A stretch of DNA of 64,000 nucleotides, taken from NCBI RefSeq assembly GCF_016629525.1, contig NZ_AP024269.1, positions 4,888,501 through 4,952,500 of the forward strand, in the 5' to 3' direction. This document shows positions 7,486 to 15,585 of the stretch, one piece after another. A program made the position numbers and the translations under genes. Position 1 is the first letter of the stretch; the number at the start of each line of letters is the position of its first letter. The notes beneath the pieces are model-generated. The model did no database searches. It saw only the letters and a program-made list of their open reading frames with translations, and had not been told where the DNA came from. Source of the DNA: Kaistia sp. 32K. Its GTDB lineage: Bacteria; Pseudomonadota; Alphaproteobacteria; Rhizobiales; Kaistiaceae.

Positions 7486-8346
7486 TCAATCCTGGCTGGC
7501 GCGCGGGTCGGTGAGCGTCCGCAGGCCGTTGCCGATGGCGTCGAAGCAGAGCACGACGAGGAGCAGCGAGAGGCCGGGGAACAGGCCGAGCCACCAGCGG
7601 CCGGCGGTCAGATAGCGCATCGATTCCGACAGCAGGATGCCGATCGCCGGCTGCGACGGCTCGAGCCCGAAGCCGAGGAAGGTCAGCCCCGCCTCGTGCA
7701 GGATGGCGTGCGGAAACAAGAGCACCAGCCCGACCAGCATCTGCGGCGCGAGATGCGGCAGAAAATGGCGGCGCGCGATGAACCCCCACGATTTGCCGAA
7801 GCGGCGCGAGGCGACGACGAAATCCGCATGCCGCAACTGCAGGATCTCGGCGCGCAGGATGCGGGTCAGGCGCGGCCAGTGCGTCACGGCGACGGCGATG
7901 ATCACCGCCGTGGTGCCGCCGCCGAGCGCAAACGAGATCAGGATCAGCAGGACGAGATGCGGCAGCCCCATGGTGGCGTCGACGAGGAACGACACGACGG
8001 CGTCGGCGGCGCGGCCGAGCGTCGCCGCGGCGAGCGCCAGCGCCGTGGCGATGACGACGGAGATCGTCGCCGCGAGCAGCCCGACTTTCAGGCTGACGGC
8101 GAGGCCCTTGAGGGTGCGGGCAAGCATGTCGCGGCCCATCGGATCGGTGCCGAAGGGATGGGCGAGCGACGGCGGCAGCAGGCGCGCGGCGAAATCGGCG
8201 CGGATGCCGCTCTGGCCGAGGAGGGCGGCGGCGATCAGCACGCCGAGCACGACGGCGAGGCCGGATCCGGCGACGACCGCCGCCACGATGCGGCCGTTCA
8301 GGCGCGGGCGCGGCAGCGCTTCCTGGCGCGGGGCAACGAGCGTCAT
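7486..8346 (-). CDS. ABC transporter permease (DppC/NikC/OppC type)
   Basis: The second inner-membrane permease of the importer, 286 residues. An N-terminal membrane segment (IVAAVVAGSGLAVVLGVLIA) is followed by the periplasmic motif HPFGTDPMGRDMLAR typical of DppC proteins, then five more hydrophobic segments. The EAA-type coupling region reads LRHADFVVASRRFGKSWGFIARRHFLPH. The ATG at 8346 overlaps the preceding permease stop by four bases (ATGA), showing translational coupling. Confidence 0.9.
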   Translation of the reverse strand: MTLVAPRQEALPRPRLNGRIVAAVVAGSGLAVVLGVLIAAALLGQSGIRADFAARLLPPSLAHPFGTDPMGRDMLARTLKGLAVSLKVGLLAATISVVIATALALAAATLGRAADAVVSFLVDATMGLPHLVLLILISFALGGGTTAVIIAVAVTHWPRLTRILRAEILQLRHADFVVASRRFGKSWGFIARRHFLPHLAPQMLVGLVLLFPHAILHEAGLTFLGFGLEPSQPAIGILLSESMRYLTAGRWWLGLFPGLSLLLVVLCFDAIGNGLRTLTDPRASQD

Positions 8347-9350
8347 GGCGTGTACCCCGTGGCGGCATCCGGGTCGGCGCCGGTCATGCGCGGGTCGACC
8401 AGGCGATAGAGCCCGTCGGCCGTCATGTTGCCGAGCGAGACGAACAGCGTGGTGAACAGCGTGATCGCGAGCAGCAGCGGAACATCGCCGCGAACGCCGG
8501 CCTCGATCGTCGCGCGGCCGAGGCCCGGATAGGCGAACACCTGCTCGGCCAGCACCGAACCGCCGAACAATTCGCCGAGCGAGGCGAACAGCACGGTGAT
8601 CGCTGGCAGCATGGCGTTGCGGGCGCCGTGGCGAACGGCGATGTCGAGCCGCGACGCGCCCTGCGCCTCGGCATAGAGCACATAGTCGGAGCGCATGATC
8701 TCGATGATCTTCGCGCGCGTGTGCAGGGCGATCTGCGAGATGCCGAGGATGGAGAGGGCGGCGAGCGGCAGCAGCAGGTGGCGGATGCGCTCCAGCGTCG
8801 TCACGTCCTCCGGCAGCACGCCGACCGGCCCGGCGCAGCAGACCGGCGTCCAGCCGAGGCCGACCGAGAACACCATCAAAAGCAGGATGGCGATCCAGAA
8901 GGTCGGCGTCGAGGCCAGCACATAGGCGTAGACGCGGATGATCCGGTCGGCCCAGCCGCCCTGCCAGGTGCCGGCGACGACGCCGAGCGTGAAGCCGAGC
9001 ACGCCGGAAAGCACCCAGGCGAGCCCCATCAGCACCAGCGAGGTGCGGAAGCGCGAGCCGATCACCTCGGCGACCGGGGCGTTGTAGGTGACGCTCCAGC
9101 CGAGATCGCCGGAAAGGATGTTGCCGAACCATTTGGCGAACTGGACGCCGACCGGCTGGTCGAGCCCCCAGAGGGCGGCGATCCGTTCCCGTTGCTCCGG
9201 CCCGACCTTGGCGATGTCGGGGCCGAGATAGGCGTTGATTGGATCGACCGGCGACATCTTGGCCAGCGCGAAGGCGACCAGCGCCACCGCGGCCAGCACG
9301 AGCGCCAGCCGGATCAGCCGGGTTGCCAGGAAGAGGGACCAGGATTTCAC
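8343..9350 (-). CDS. ABC transporter permease (DppB/NikB/OppB type)
   Basis: The first inner-membrane permease of the importer, 335 residues with six predicted membrane segments. N-terminal FLATRLIRLALVLAAVALVAFALAK precedes the DppB-type loop (SPVDPINAYLG), and the coupling motif is SDYVLYAEAQGASRLDIAVRHGARNAMLPAI. There is an unusual cysteine pair in the loop GWTPVCCAGPVGVLPED. It follows the substrate-binding gene by 88 bases and overlaps the next permease gene by four bases. Confidence 0.9.
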   Translation of the reverse strand: MKSWSLFLATRLIRLALVLAAVALVAFALAKMSPVDPINAYLGPDIAKVGPEQRERIAALWGLDQPVGVQFAKWFGNILSGDLGWSVTYNAPVAEVIGSRFRTSLVLMGLAWVLSGVLGFTLGVVAGTWQGGWADRIIRVYAYVLASTPTFWIAILLLMVFSVGLGWTPVCCAGPVGVLPEDVTTLERIRHLLLPLAALSILGISQIALHTRAKIIEIMRSDYVLYAEAQGASRLDIAVRHGARNAMLPAITVLFASLGELFGGSVLAEQVFAYPGLGRATIEAGVRGDVPLLLAITLFTTLFVSLGNMTADGLYRLVDPRMTGADPDAATGYTP

Positions 9351-9438
9351 GAAGCGGGCCCGGAGCGGTTTCGAGCGAAGGAAATGCCCCGTCGCGTCGG
9401 GAGGACGCGGCAGGGCAGGGATCTAGTCCAGGTCCGGG

Positions 9439-11034
9439 CTAGTCGCAGGTCCATTTCCAGTTCTGGATCGAGGCGGTGATTGGCCAGCCATGGCCATGCG
9501 GCTCGATCTGCGTCGCGCCGACGTCGAGGCACTGGTTGACGAAATAGACGTGGTCGAGATTGACGAGCCAGGCCCAGCCGGCATCGCCCTTCGGGCCGAA
9601 GCCGGTCGTGCCGTCCCATTCGGCCTTCTGCCAGGCGGGATAGGAGGCTTCGAGGCTCGCCGCCGCCTGCGCTTCCGCCAGATGGCGGTCGACCGTCTCA
9701 TTGGCGAAATAGCCGGGGTTGTAATAGTCGATGCCGCCGAAGCCGCTCTGGTAGAGGCTGTAGACCTCGAGCGGGCTGTGGCTGCCCCAGCCGAACATCA
9801 CCGGCTCGGAATGCATCACGCGCTCGATCGCCTCCCAGGTCGATCCGAGCGGCTTCGCCTCGATGCCGAGCGGCAGCAGCAGCTCGGCCATCGTCAGCGC
9901 CAGCGCCTGGCGGACGGAGTCGGAGGCGGGATAGTGGATCGGGAAGGCGGCGCGGACGCCGTCCTTGACGCGGATGCCGTCGGCGCCCGGAACCCAGCCG
10001 GCCGCGTCGAGCAGGGCCTTGGCGGCGCCGAGGTCATAGGCGACGGCGGCTTCCGGGTTGGACCAGGGCAGGCCGTCGGCGGGGCCGTAGGCCGGCGTGC
10101 CGTGGCCATGCAGGGCGACATCGACGAGCACTTTGCGGTCGACGCCGAGATTGATCGCCTGGCGGATGGCGCGGTCGGAGGTCACGGCATTGCCGAGCTT
10201 CTCGCCCTCGGCGTTGACCTTGCCCTCGTCCGGCTGGATCGGGAAGGTCAGGCCGCGATTGTCGACGGTGCGGGCGACGACGGCCTTGAAGCCGTTCGGC
10301 ACGTTGTCGGCGACGGTCGCCGGCGCCGAGACGACGTCGACCTGGCCGGCGCCGGCGGCCGCCAGGCTGGTGTCCTCGCCGGTGAACAGGAAGGTGATCT
10401 TGTCGAAGGCGGGCGCCTTGCCGTGATAGTGCGGATTGGCCTTGACGATCAGCTGCTCGCCCTGCGTCCACGACACCAGCTCGTAGGGGCCGGAGCCGAC
10501 CGGCGCGCGGGCATAGCCGGCGCCGTAGCTCGCCTCCGGCACGATGCCGAGCGAGTAGAAATTCTCGGTGAAGGTGATCCAGGGCTTCTTCAGGCGGATG
10601 ACGACAGTCGCGTCGTCCGTCGCGGTGGCGCTTTTCATCACGGAGAGATCGAGCGCGCCGCCGGAGGTCGCCGCCTTGTTGAAGGTGAAGGCGACGTCGC
10701 GTGCGGTAAGCGGCGTGCCGTCCGAGAATTTCGCGTCCGGACGGATGGTCAGCGTCCAGGTCAGCCGGTCGTCCGAGAGCGTGGACGCCGTGGCGAGGTC
10801 CGGCACCGCGTTCAGCGCCGCGTCGCGGGTGAGCAGCGTCGACTGGAACAGCGGGTGGCCGTAGCGGCCCCAGCCGAGCAGCGGGTCATAGCCGGTGTCC
10901 GGCTCGCCGCCGATGGCGAGCACGAGCTCCTTCTTCGCCGCCGCCTCGGCCGCCGTCAGGCCGCCGCCCGAAAAGGCGATGCCCGCCGCGAGAGCCAGGC
11001 CCATGGCGAGTGTCTTGTTGGCGATGACGCGCAT
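9439..11034 (-). CDS. ABC transporter periplasmic substrate-binding protein, SBP_bac_5 family
   Basis: First gene of the importer operon, 531 residues. A signal peptide (MRVIANKTLAMGLALAAGIAFSGG) precedes the mature peptide/nickel-type binding fold: GEPDTGYDPLLGWGRYGHPLFQSTLL, LTWTLTIRPDAKFSDGTPLTARDVAFTF, PVGSGPYELVSWTQGEQL and VTSDRAIRQAINLGVDRKVLVD. The ATG at 11034 has GGGGG six bases upstream, better than the ATG at 11052. The C-terminus carries PHGHGWP (about 512-518), placing two histidines near the end. That would suit a metal or metallophore ligand as in nickel-type transporters, but the substrate cannot be fixed from sequence. The gap 11035-11290 holds the promoter region of this operon and of the divergent GGDEF gene. 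Confidence 0.88.
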   Translation of the reverse strand: MRVIANKTLAMGLALAAGIAFSGGGLTAAEAAAKKELVLAIGGEPDTGYDPLLGWGRYGHPLFQSTLLTRDAALNAVPDLATASTLSDDRLTWTLTIRPDAKFSDGTPLTARDVAFTFNKAATSGGALDLSVMKSATATDDATVVIRLKKPWITFTENFYSLGIVPEASYGAGYARAPVGSGPYELVSWTQGEQLIVKANPHYHGKAPAFDKITFLFTGEDTSLAAAGAGQVDVVSAPATVADNVPNGFKAVVARTVDNRGLTFPIQPDEGKVNAEGEKLGNAVTSDRAIRQAINLGVDRKVLVDVALHGHGTPAYGPADGLPWSNPEAAVAYDLGAAKALLDAAGWVPGADGIRVKDGVRAAFPIHYPASDSVRQALALTMAELLLPLGIEAKPLGSTWEAIERVMHSEPVMFGWGSHSPLEVYSLYQSGFGGIDYYNPGYFANETVDRHLAEAQAAASLEASYPAWQKAEWDGTTGFGPKGDAGWAWLVNLDHVYFVNQCLDVGATQIEPHGHGWPITASIQNWKWTCD

Positions 11035-11290
11035 TCGATTGCCCCCGTTCATCGATGCAGCCCCGCATCGGTACAGCCTGTCGGGGCGCGGCGACCTGCC
11101 TGCAACCCCGAGATCGCGCCGAATGCAGCAAACGGTATGAGCTATGTCAAGAAAGATCATACGCGCCATACGGGTGGCGAGCGCGCTTTCGGGTGGCTTA
11201 GGGCCGCTTCTTGGCGCCTCCTGCACACTTCTTGGCCGGCATCGGACTTGATGCTAGGTAGCGATCACTCTCCAAGCTGTGGAAATGCCC

Positions 11291-12286
11291 ATGCACGGCC
11301 AGACGACGACCTATGACCACCTCGCCCTGACGGAGCGCGAGCTCGGCCGGCTCGACGCGATGGAGCGCTATACGCTGGTCAGCGGCTACAATGACGAGGC
11401 GCTCGACCGGATCACGCGGATCGTCACCTTCGCGCTTGGAGTCCGGTCGTCCGCCGTCTCGATCATCGGCAAGGACACACAATATCTGATGTCGACGCAC
11501 GGCATCGCCCGGGCGGACGGCCCGCGCTGCGATTCCTTCTGCTCGCATGTCGTCGCCCTCGACCGCCGCGTCGGCGTCCCGGACGCGCGCCGCGATCCCC
11601 GTTTCGCTGGAAATCCGCTGGTGCTCGGCGATCCCAACATCCGCTTCTATCTCGGCGTGCCGCTCCGCGCCGCCGAGGGCTTTGTGGTCGGCGCGCTCTG
11701 CGCCATCGACGACAAGCCGCGGGAAGTGCTGGAGGATCACGTCGAGATCCTGACCGATCTCGCCGCGCTGGCGATGGACCGGATCGACCTGAATTTCGCC
11801 GCGACGATCGACGGGCTGACCGGGGTGCTGCGCCACAACGCCTTCCTGAGCGAGGCGGGGCGCGATTTTCGCCGCGCCGGACGGGGCGGCTCGCCGCTCA
11901 GCTGCCTGATGATCGATGCCGACCACTTCAAGTCGGTCAACGACCGCTTCGGCCATGCCAAGGGCGACGAGGTGCTGGCGCTGATCGGCGGCATCTGCAA
12001 GTCGCATTGCCGCGCCGGCGACTATGCCGGCCGGGTCGGCGGCGAGGAGTTCTGCGTGCTGCTGCCGGGCGCCACTTCGGAGAGCGCGCTCGCCATCGCC
12101 GAGCGGCTGCGCAGCCGGGTCGAGGCCGCGAGCCGCGCGGCGCCGGAGCTGCCGGATATCTCGATCAGCGTCGGCGTTTCCTCGCTCGCGCCCGGCGATG
12201 CCGCGGTGACGGACGTCATGGCGCGGGCCGACAAGGCGCTCTACGCCGCCAAGCACGCCGGCCGCAACTGCTGCCGCAGCGCCTGA
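11291..12286 (+). CDS. GAF-GGDEF diguanylate cyclase
   Basis: A 331-residue cytosolic sensor enzyme that would make cyclic di-GMP from two GTP. A GAF domain (about 28-170; SSAVSIIGKDTQYLMSTHG, FYLGVPLRAAEGFVVGALCAID) precedes the GGDEF domain (about 172-331; DGLTGVLRHNAFL, LSCLMIDADHFKSVNDRFGHAKGDEVL). The active loop is GGEEF (about 250-254), which is catalytically competent in other enzymes. RAGD five residues before it forms an allosteric product-binding I-site, so feedback inhibition is likely. The start at 11291 has GGAA six bases upstream; ATG 11285 and GTG 11279 are alternatives. It has no membrane segment or EAL domain. Confidence 0.9.
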   Translation: MHGQTTTYDHLALTERELGRLDAMERYTLVSGYNDEALDRITRIVTFALGVRSSAVSIIGKDTQYLMSTHGIARADGPRCDSFCSHVVALDRRVGVPDARRDPRFAGNPLVLGDPNIRFYLGVPLRAAEGFVVGALCAIDDKPREVLEDHVEILTDLAALAMDRIDLNFAATIDGLTGVLRHNAFLSEAGRDFRRAGRGGSPLSCLMIDADHFKSVNDRFGHAKGDEVLALIGGICKSHCRAGDYAGRVGGEEFCVLLPGATSESALAIAERLRSRVEAASRAAPELPDISISVGVSSLAPGDAAVTDVMARADKALYAAKHAGRNCCRSA

Positions 12287-12401
12287 GCCGTCGCCCGGCG
12301 GAAACGGGCGTCAGGGCCAGTTGGCCGGCCCCGCGAGCGAGCCCGCATAGGCGAGCCGAAGCTCGATCAGCGCCAGCAGGCCGAAGCCGATCCGCGGCCC
12401 C

Positions 12402-12445
12402 AAAAAGCAAAAGCCCCGCATCCGGTTCGGAAGCGAGGCTTTTGC
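12402..12445 (-). terminator. Terminator of tRNA-Leu
   Basis: On the minus strand GCAAAAGCC (12445-12437) pairs with GGCTTTTGC (12415-12407) and is followed by five T residues. It lies seven bases after the tRNA 3' end. Confidence 0.8.
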
Positions 12446-12451
12446 AGAAAT

Positions 12452-12536
12452 TGGTGCCCAGAAGAGGACTCGAACCTCCACGACTTTCGTCACACGGACC
12501 TGAACCGTGCGCGTCTACCAATTCCGCCATCTGGGC
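12452..12536 (-). tRNA. tRNA-Leu (anticodon CAG)
   Basis: An 85-base class II tRNA. Acceptor strand GCCCAGA begins at 12536, the D-arm contains GGCGGAATTGGTAGACGC, the anticodon stem CACGG/CCGTG encloses TTCAGGT (anticodon CAG), a long variable arm GTGACGAAAGTCGT follows, then T-arm GGTTCGAGTCC. The CCA is encoded. Confidence 0.97.
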
Positions 12537-12545
12537 GCGGACGGA

Positions 12546-12574
12546 TACCTAAGGGTGCCTCGCCGCCTTGTCAA
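12546..12574 (-). promoter_or_regulatory. Predicted promoter of tRNA-Leu
   Basis: Read on the minus strand, TTGACA (12574-12569) and TAGGTA (12551-12546) are separated by exactly 17 bases. The -10 ends 10 bases before the mature tRNA 5' end. A good sigma-70 match in the right place. Confidence 0.65.
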
Positions 12575-12590
12575 TCACGAGAATGAAGTC

Positions 12591-12672
12591 CCTTTGGATA
12601 ACCCTTTGGATAACCCCTGGGATAAGTCGGGGGACAAGCCTTTGGACAAGCCCGGGACGGCCGGGGGACAAG
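12591..12672. repeat. Degenerate 12-bp tandem repeat (about seven units)
   Basis: Units start at 12591, 12603, 12615, 12627, 12639, 12651 (10 bases) and 12661. The first two are identical (CCTTTGGATAAC), later units drift to CCCTGGGATAAG, TCGGGGGACAAG and CCTTTGGACAAG. The array lies between the tRNA-Leu promoter and the 3' end of the adenosine kinase gene. It could be read as an LDNP-like peptide on the plus strand, but no start or family supports a gene. TTTGGATAA is one base away from the DnaA-box complement TGTGGATAA. Confidence 0.8.
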
Positions 12673-12693
12673 CCCACCGGCCTGGTTTCCGGC

Positions 12694-13695
12694 TCAGATC
12701 GCGTAGCCGGCTTGCCGCGCCAGCTCGACCAGCGAGGTGGCCGGGCGCGGGCCCATGTGGTTGATCACTTCGCCCGCCGCCAGCGAGCCGAGCGCCGCCG
12801 CCGTCTTGAGATCCAGGCCCTTGGCGACGGCATAGAGGAAGCCGGAGGCGTAGAGATCGCCGGCGCCGGTGGTGTCGACCACATTCTCGACCACGGTCGC
12901 CGGAACATGCTCGATGCCGTCCGGCGTCACGACATAGGAGCCCTCGGCGCCGACCGTGACGGTGGCGATGCGGCAATCCTGCCGGAGCGCCTTCAGCGCC
13001 GTGTTGAAGCTCGACGTCTCGTAGAACGACTTCAGCTCGACCTCGTTGGCGAACAGGATGTCGATCGTGCCGTCGCGAAGCAACCGCGTGAAGTCGCCGC
13101 GGAAGCGGTCGACGCAGAACGCGTCGGAGAGCGTCAGCGACACCTGCCGCCCGGCCTTGTGGGCGATGTCGGCCGCCTTGAAGAAGGCGTCGCGGGCGCT
13201 GGGCGCGTCCCACAGGAAGCCCTCGAAATAGGTGATCTTGGTATCGGAGAACAGCGCCGGGTCGATGTCGTCCGGCGTCAGCTCGTGGCAGGCGCCGAGA
13301 TAGGTATTCATCGTCCGCTCGCCGTCCGGCGTGACGAAGATCATGCAGCGTCCCGTCGGAGCGCCGACGACGAGCGGCGCGACGTCGAAGGTGGCGCCGA
13401 TCGCGCGCATGTCGTGCCGGTAGACGGCGCCGAGATCGTCGTCCGCCACCTTGCCGACGAAGGCAGTGGCGCCGCCGAGCGAGGCGATGCCGGCGACGGT
13501 GTTGCCGGCCGAGCCGCCGGAGGCGGAGATCGCCGGGCCCATGGCGTCGTAGAGCCGCTTCGATTCGACCATGTCGACGAGCCGCATCGAGCCCTTCGCC
13601 AGTTGCTGCTCGACCAGGAAGCTCTCCTCCGCCCGCGCCAGAATGTCGACGATCGCGTTACCGATCCCGAGAACGTCGTAGCGGGCTTCCGTCAT
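12694..13695 (-). CDS. PfkB-family carbohydrate/nucleoside kinase, probable adenosine kinase
   Basis: A 333-residue cytosolic kinase; the closest family is rhizobial adenosine kinase, which makes AMP from adenosine and ATP. The N-terminal sheet is YDVLGIGNAIVDILA, the PfkB signature 1 region is ISASGGSAGNTVAGIASLGG, and the anion-hole/catalytic base motif is VVDTTGAGDLYASGFLYA near residue 280. ILFANEVELKSFY is also a family block. The start ATG at 13695 fits the conserved N-terminus MTEARYDVLGIG. It is monocistronic, with its 3' end next to the 12-bp repeat array. Sugar specificity (ribokinase-like) cannot be excluded. Confidence 0.85.
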   Translation of the reverse strand: MTEARYDVLGIGNAIVDILARAEESFLVEQQLAKGSMRLVDMVESKRLYDAMGPAISASGGSAGNTVAGIASLGGATAFVGKVADDDLGAVYRHDMRAIGATFDVAPLVVGAPTGRCMIFVTPDGERTMNTYLGACHELTPDDIDPALFSDTKITYFEGFLWDAPSARDAFFKAADIAHKAGRQVSLTLSDAFCVDRFRGDFTRLLRDGTIDILFANEVELKSFYETSSFNTALKALRQDCRIATVTVGAEGSYVVTPDGIEHVPATVVENVVDTTGAGDLYASGFLYAVAKGLDLKTAAALGSLAAGEVINHMGPRPATSLVELARQAGYAI

Positions 13696-13886
13696 ATTGA
13701 GATCCTGATAGGAAAATTGGCCGACCGGCCGATGAAGTGACGGTGCCGGACTATACAGCCGGTCGTTCGCCACGCAACTACCCGACGATTGGCGCCGTCC
13801 GGCCACCCTCCGACGCGGCGGATTGCCTTATGGCGCCGGCGCCGCCATCCTGTCTGCGAGATCTCGCCATCCCACGGGAATTCCGC

Positions 13887-14564
13887 ATGCTTCAGGCCGC
13901 CTGGCTCGCCTTGACCGACATCTGGACGCCGCCCTTCCGCTCGGTGCTCTGGAAGTCGCTCGGCCTGACGCTCGTGCTCCTGATCCTCGTCTGGTTCGGT
14001 TTGCAGGCGCTGGTGGTGCATTTCGCCGACTGGCCGAGCCAACCCTGGATCAACACCTCGGTCGCGATCGTCACCGGCTTCGGGCTGATCATCGGCCTCG
14101 GCTTCCTGATCGCGCCGGTCTCGGCGCTGATGGCGGGGCTGTTCTCCGACGACATCGCGGCGATCGTCGAGACGACGCATTATCCGCAGGACCCGCCCGG
14201 GAAAGGGCTCTCCTTCGTCGACAGCCTCGTCTCGACGCTCGGCTTCACGGCGACGGTGATCCTGGTTAACCTCGTCTGCCTGCTGCTGCTCCTGATCCCG
14301 GGCGTCAACCTCGTCGCCTTCTTCGTCGGCAACGGCTACCTGCTCGGGCGCGAATTCTTCGAAACCGCGGCGTCGCGCTTCCGCCCGGTCGCCGAGGCGC
14401 GGGCGCTCCGGCGCGCCAACGCGGTGACCGTGCTCCTCGCCGGCTTCGTCATCGCCGCCTTCCTGGCGATCCCGATCCTCAATCTGCTGACGCCGCTTTT
14501 CGCCACCGCCTTCATGACGCATGTGCACAAATGGGTGACGGGTTCCCGTCCGGCGGGAATCTAG
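13887..14564 (+). CDS. EI24/CysZ-like membrane protein
   Basis: A 225-residue inner-membrane protein of the EI24 (etoposide-induced 2.4, CysZ-like) family. CysZ is a sulfate permease in enterics, but many alphaproteobacterial members have no assigned substrate. The family N-terminus LQAAWLALTDIWTPPFRSVLWKS precedes hydrophobic segments near 28-50, 65-90, 130-160 and 190-215. The motif LIPGVNLVAFFVGNGYLLGREFFE is typical. The ATG at 13887 has GGGA eight bases upstream; earlier in-frame starts would add a non-conserved N-terminus. The gene is followed 45 bases later by DUF2214 on the same strand. Sulfate transport is possible but unsupported by neighbours. Confidence 0.8.
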   Translation: MLQAAWLALTDIWTPPFRSVLWKSLGLTLVLLILVWFGLQALVVHFADWPSQPWINTSVAIVTGFGLIIGLGFLIAPVSALMAGLFSDDIAAIVETTHYPQDPPGKGLSFVDSLVSTLGFTATVILVNLVCLLLLLIPGVNLVAFFVGNGYLLGREFFETAASRFRPVAEARALRRANAVTVLLAGFVIAAFLAIPILNLLTPLFATAFMTHVHKWVTGSRPAGI

Positions 14565-14609
14565 GCAAGATCACGCAGGGTTAAGGGTTCCACGCCACGG
14601 GGACATGAG

Positions 14610-15062
14610 ATGCTCGTCGATCTGCTGCTTGCCATCGCCCATTTCCTGCTCGTCTTCGCCATCGTCGCGGTGCTGACGATGGAGCTCATGCTGCTGAAGC
14701 CGGGCCTTTCCGGCGCGGCGGTGGAGAAGCTCGGCCGCGTCGACGCCATCTATGGCGGCGCGGCGACGCTGCTCATCCTCGCCGGCTTCGGCCGGGTGTT
14801 CCTGGGCTTGAAGGGCTCCGCCTTCTACATCGGCAATCCGGTGTTCTGGGCGAAGATCATCGCCTTCGCGGCGCTCGGCCTGATCTCGATCCAGCCGACG
14901 ATGCGCATCCTCGCCTGGCGCAAGGCGGCCAAGGCCGATCCCGGCTTCGCGCCGTCACCGGCCGAGATCGCCGGCGTCCGCCGCCTGGTCCACGCGGAGA
15001 CAGCCATGCTGGTGCTGGTCGTGATCTTCGCCTCGATGATGGCGCGCGGGATCGGGATGTGA
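14610..15062 (+). CDS. DUF2214 family membrane protein
   Basis: A 150-residue integral membrane protein with four hydrophobic segments (about 3-25, 48-68, 82-100, 128-148). LLLAIAHFLLVFAIVAVLTMELMLL, YGGAATLLILAGFGRVFLG and KIIAFAALGLISIQPT are the DUF2214 pattern. GGGGA lies seven bases before the ATG at 14610. No function is known for the family; conserved histidine in the first segment (AHFLL) and in the last (VHAETAM) hints at haem or metal binding in the membrane, which is inference. It is probably co-transcribed with the EI24 gene. Confidence 0.8.
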   Translation: MLVDLLLAIAHFLLVFAIVAVLTMELMLLKPGLSGAAVEKLGRVDAIYGGAATLLILAGFGRVFLGLKGSAFYIGNPVFWAKIIAFAALGLISIQPTMRILAWRKAAKADPGFAPSPAEIAGVRRLVHAETAMLVLVVIFASMMARGIGM

Positions 15063-15071
15063 CGCTCGCTT

Positions 15072-15121
15072 TTGCCTCTCCCATGGGGAGAGGTCGACGG
15101 CCGCAGGCCGGCGGGTGAGGG
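15072..15121. repeat. Dispersed palindromic element, family C
   Basis: CCTCTCCCATGGGGAGAGG (15074-15092) followed by a GGCCGCAGGCC-type hairpin and GGGTGAGGG. Together with the family B and A elements next to it, it fills most of the 523-base gap between DUF2214 and nth; no gene is seen there. Confidence 0.65.
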
Positions 15122-15148
15122 GGCGACCTCTTCGCAGTGTTCCCTGCA

Positions 15149-15274
15149 CCCCACGCTCGCCGTCATCCTCCCGAAGGCGGGGATCCATCCAGCCGTTCAT
15201 CCGGGAGGTGCGCGCGGCCAGAAACCCGGCTGCATGGATCCCGGGTCAAGCCCGGGATGACGGCGAGGGTGGGG
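15149..15274. repeat. Dispersed palindromic element, family B
   Basis: The ends are inverted: CCCCACGCTCGCCGTCATCC (15149-15168) and GGATGACGGCGAGGGTGGGG (15255-15274). Inside, GGATCCATCCAGCC and GGCTGCATGGATCC form a second inverted pair. The 126-base unit matches 54722-54845 in ends, inner pair and length. Confidence 0.8.
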
Positions 15275-15360
15275 CTGGCATCGCGTTTCAAGAAGGCGCG
15301 ATGTTCATTGTGCGCTGGCCAAGCCCCCGGCGCTGCATGGAGGCCGATCGACCCACTCCG

Positions 15361-15511
15361 CCATCATCCTGAGGTGCTTCGCGCCAGCGAAGCCTCGAAG
15401 GAGGGTCCAGCGGGGCGCTCCAGTCTGCAGACGTAGTCCGGCTCGCGGTTTCGCGGACGTTCCCTGACCCTCCTTCGAGGCCCGGCTTTGCCTGATGCCT
15501 CAGGATGATGG
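15361..15511. repeat. Dispersed palindromic element, family A
   Basis: Perfect terminal inverted repeats CCATCATCCTGAGG (15361-15374) and CCTCAGGATGATGG (15498-15511), with inner arms GCCTCGAAGGAGGGTC and its complement-like partner near 15465-15485. Length 151. Copies occur at 26813-26978 and 46880-47043, with a diverged one at 42931-43054. Confidence 0.85.
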
Positions 15512-15585
15512 TCGAGGCTGGGAATGGGAGAAAGATCTCGGCGACCCATTCACCCGCTCCGTGCTGGAAGACCAGCGCGACGCCC

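Noticed and set aside
9490..11316. A 608-codon plus-strand frame opposite the substrate-binding protein
   Set aside because: Antisense to a complete SBP_bac_5 protein with signal peptide; no family resemblance.
12591..12672. Replication origin based on DnaA-like units
   Set aside because: Units differ from the DnaA box at a key position, no dnaA, dnaN or AT-rich region is nearby, and later units drift away.
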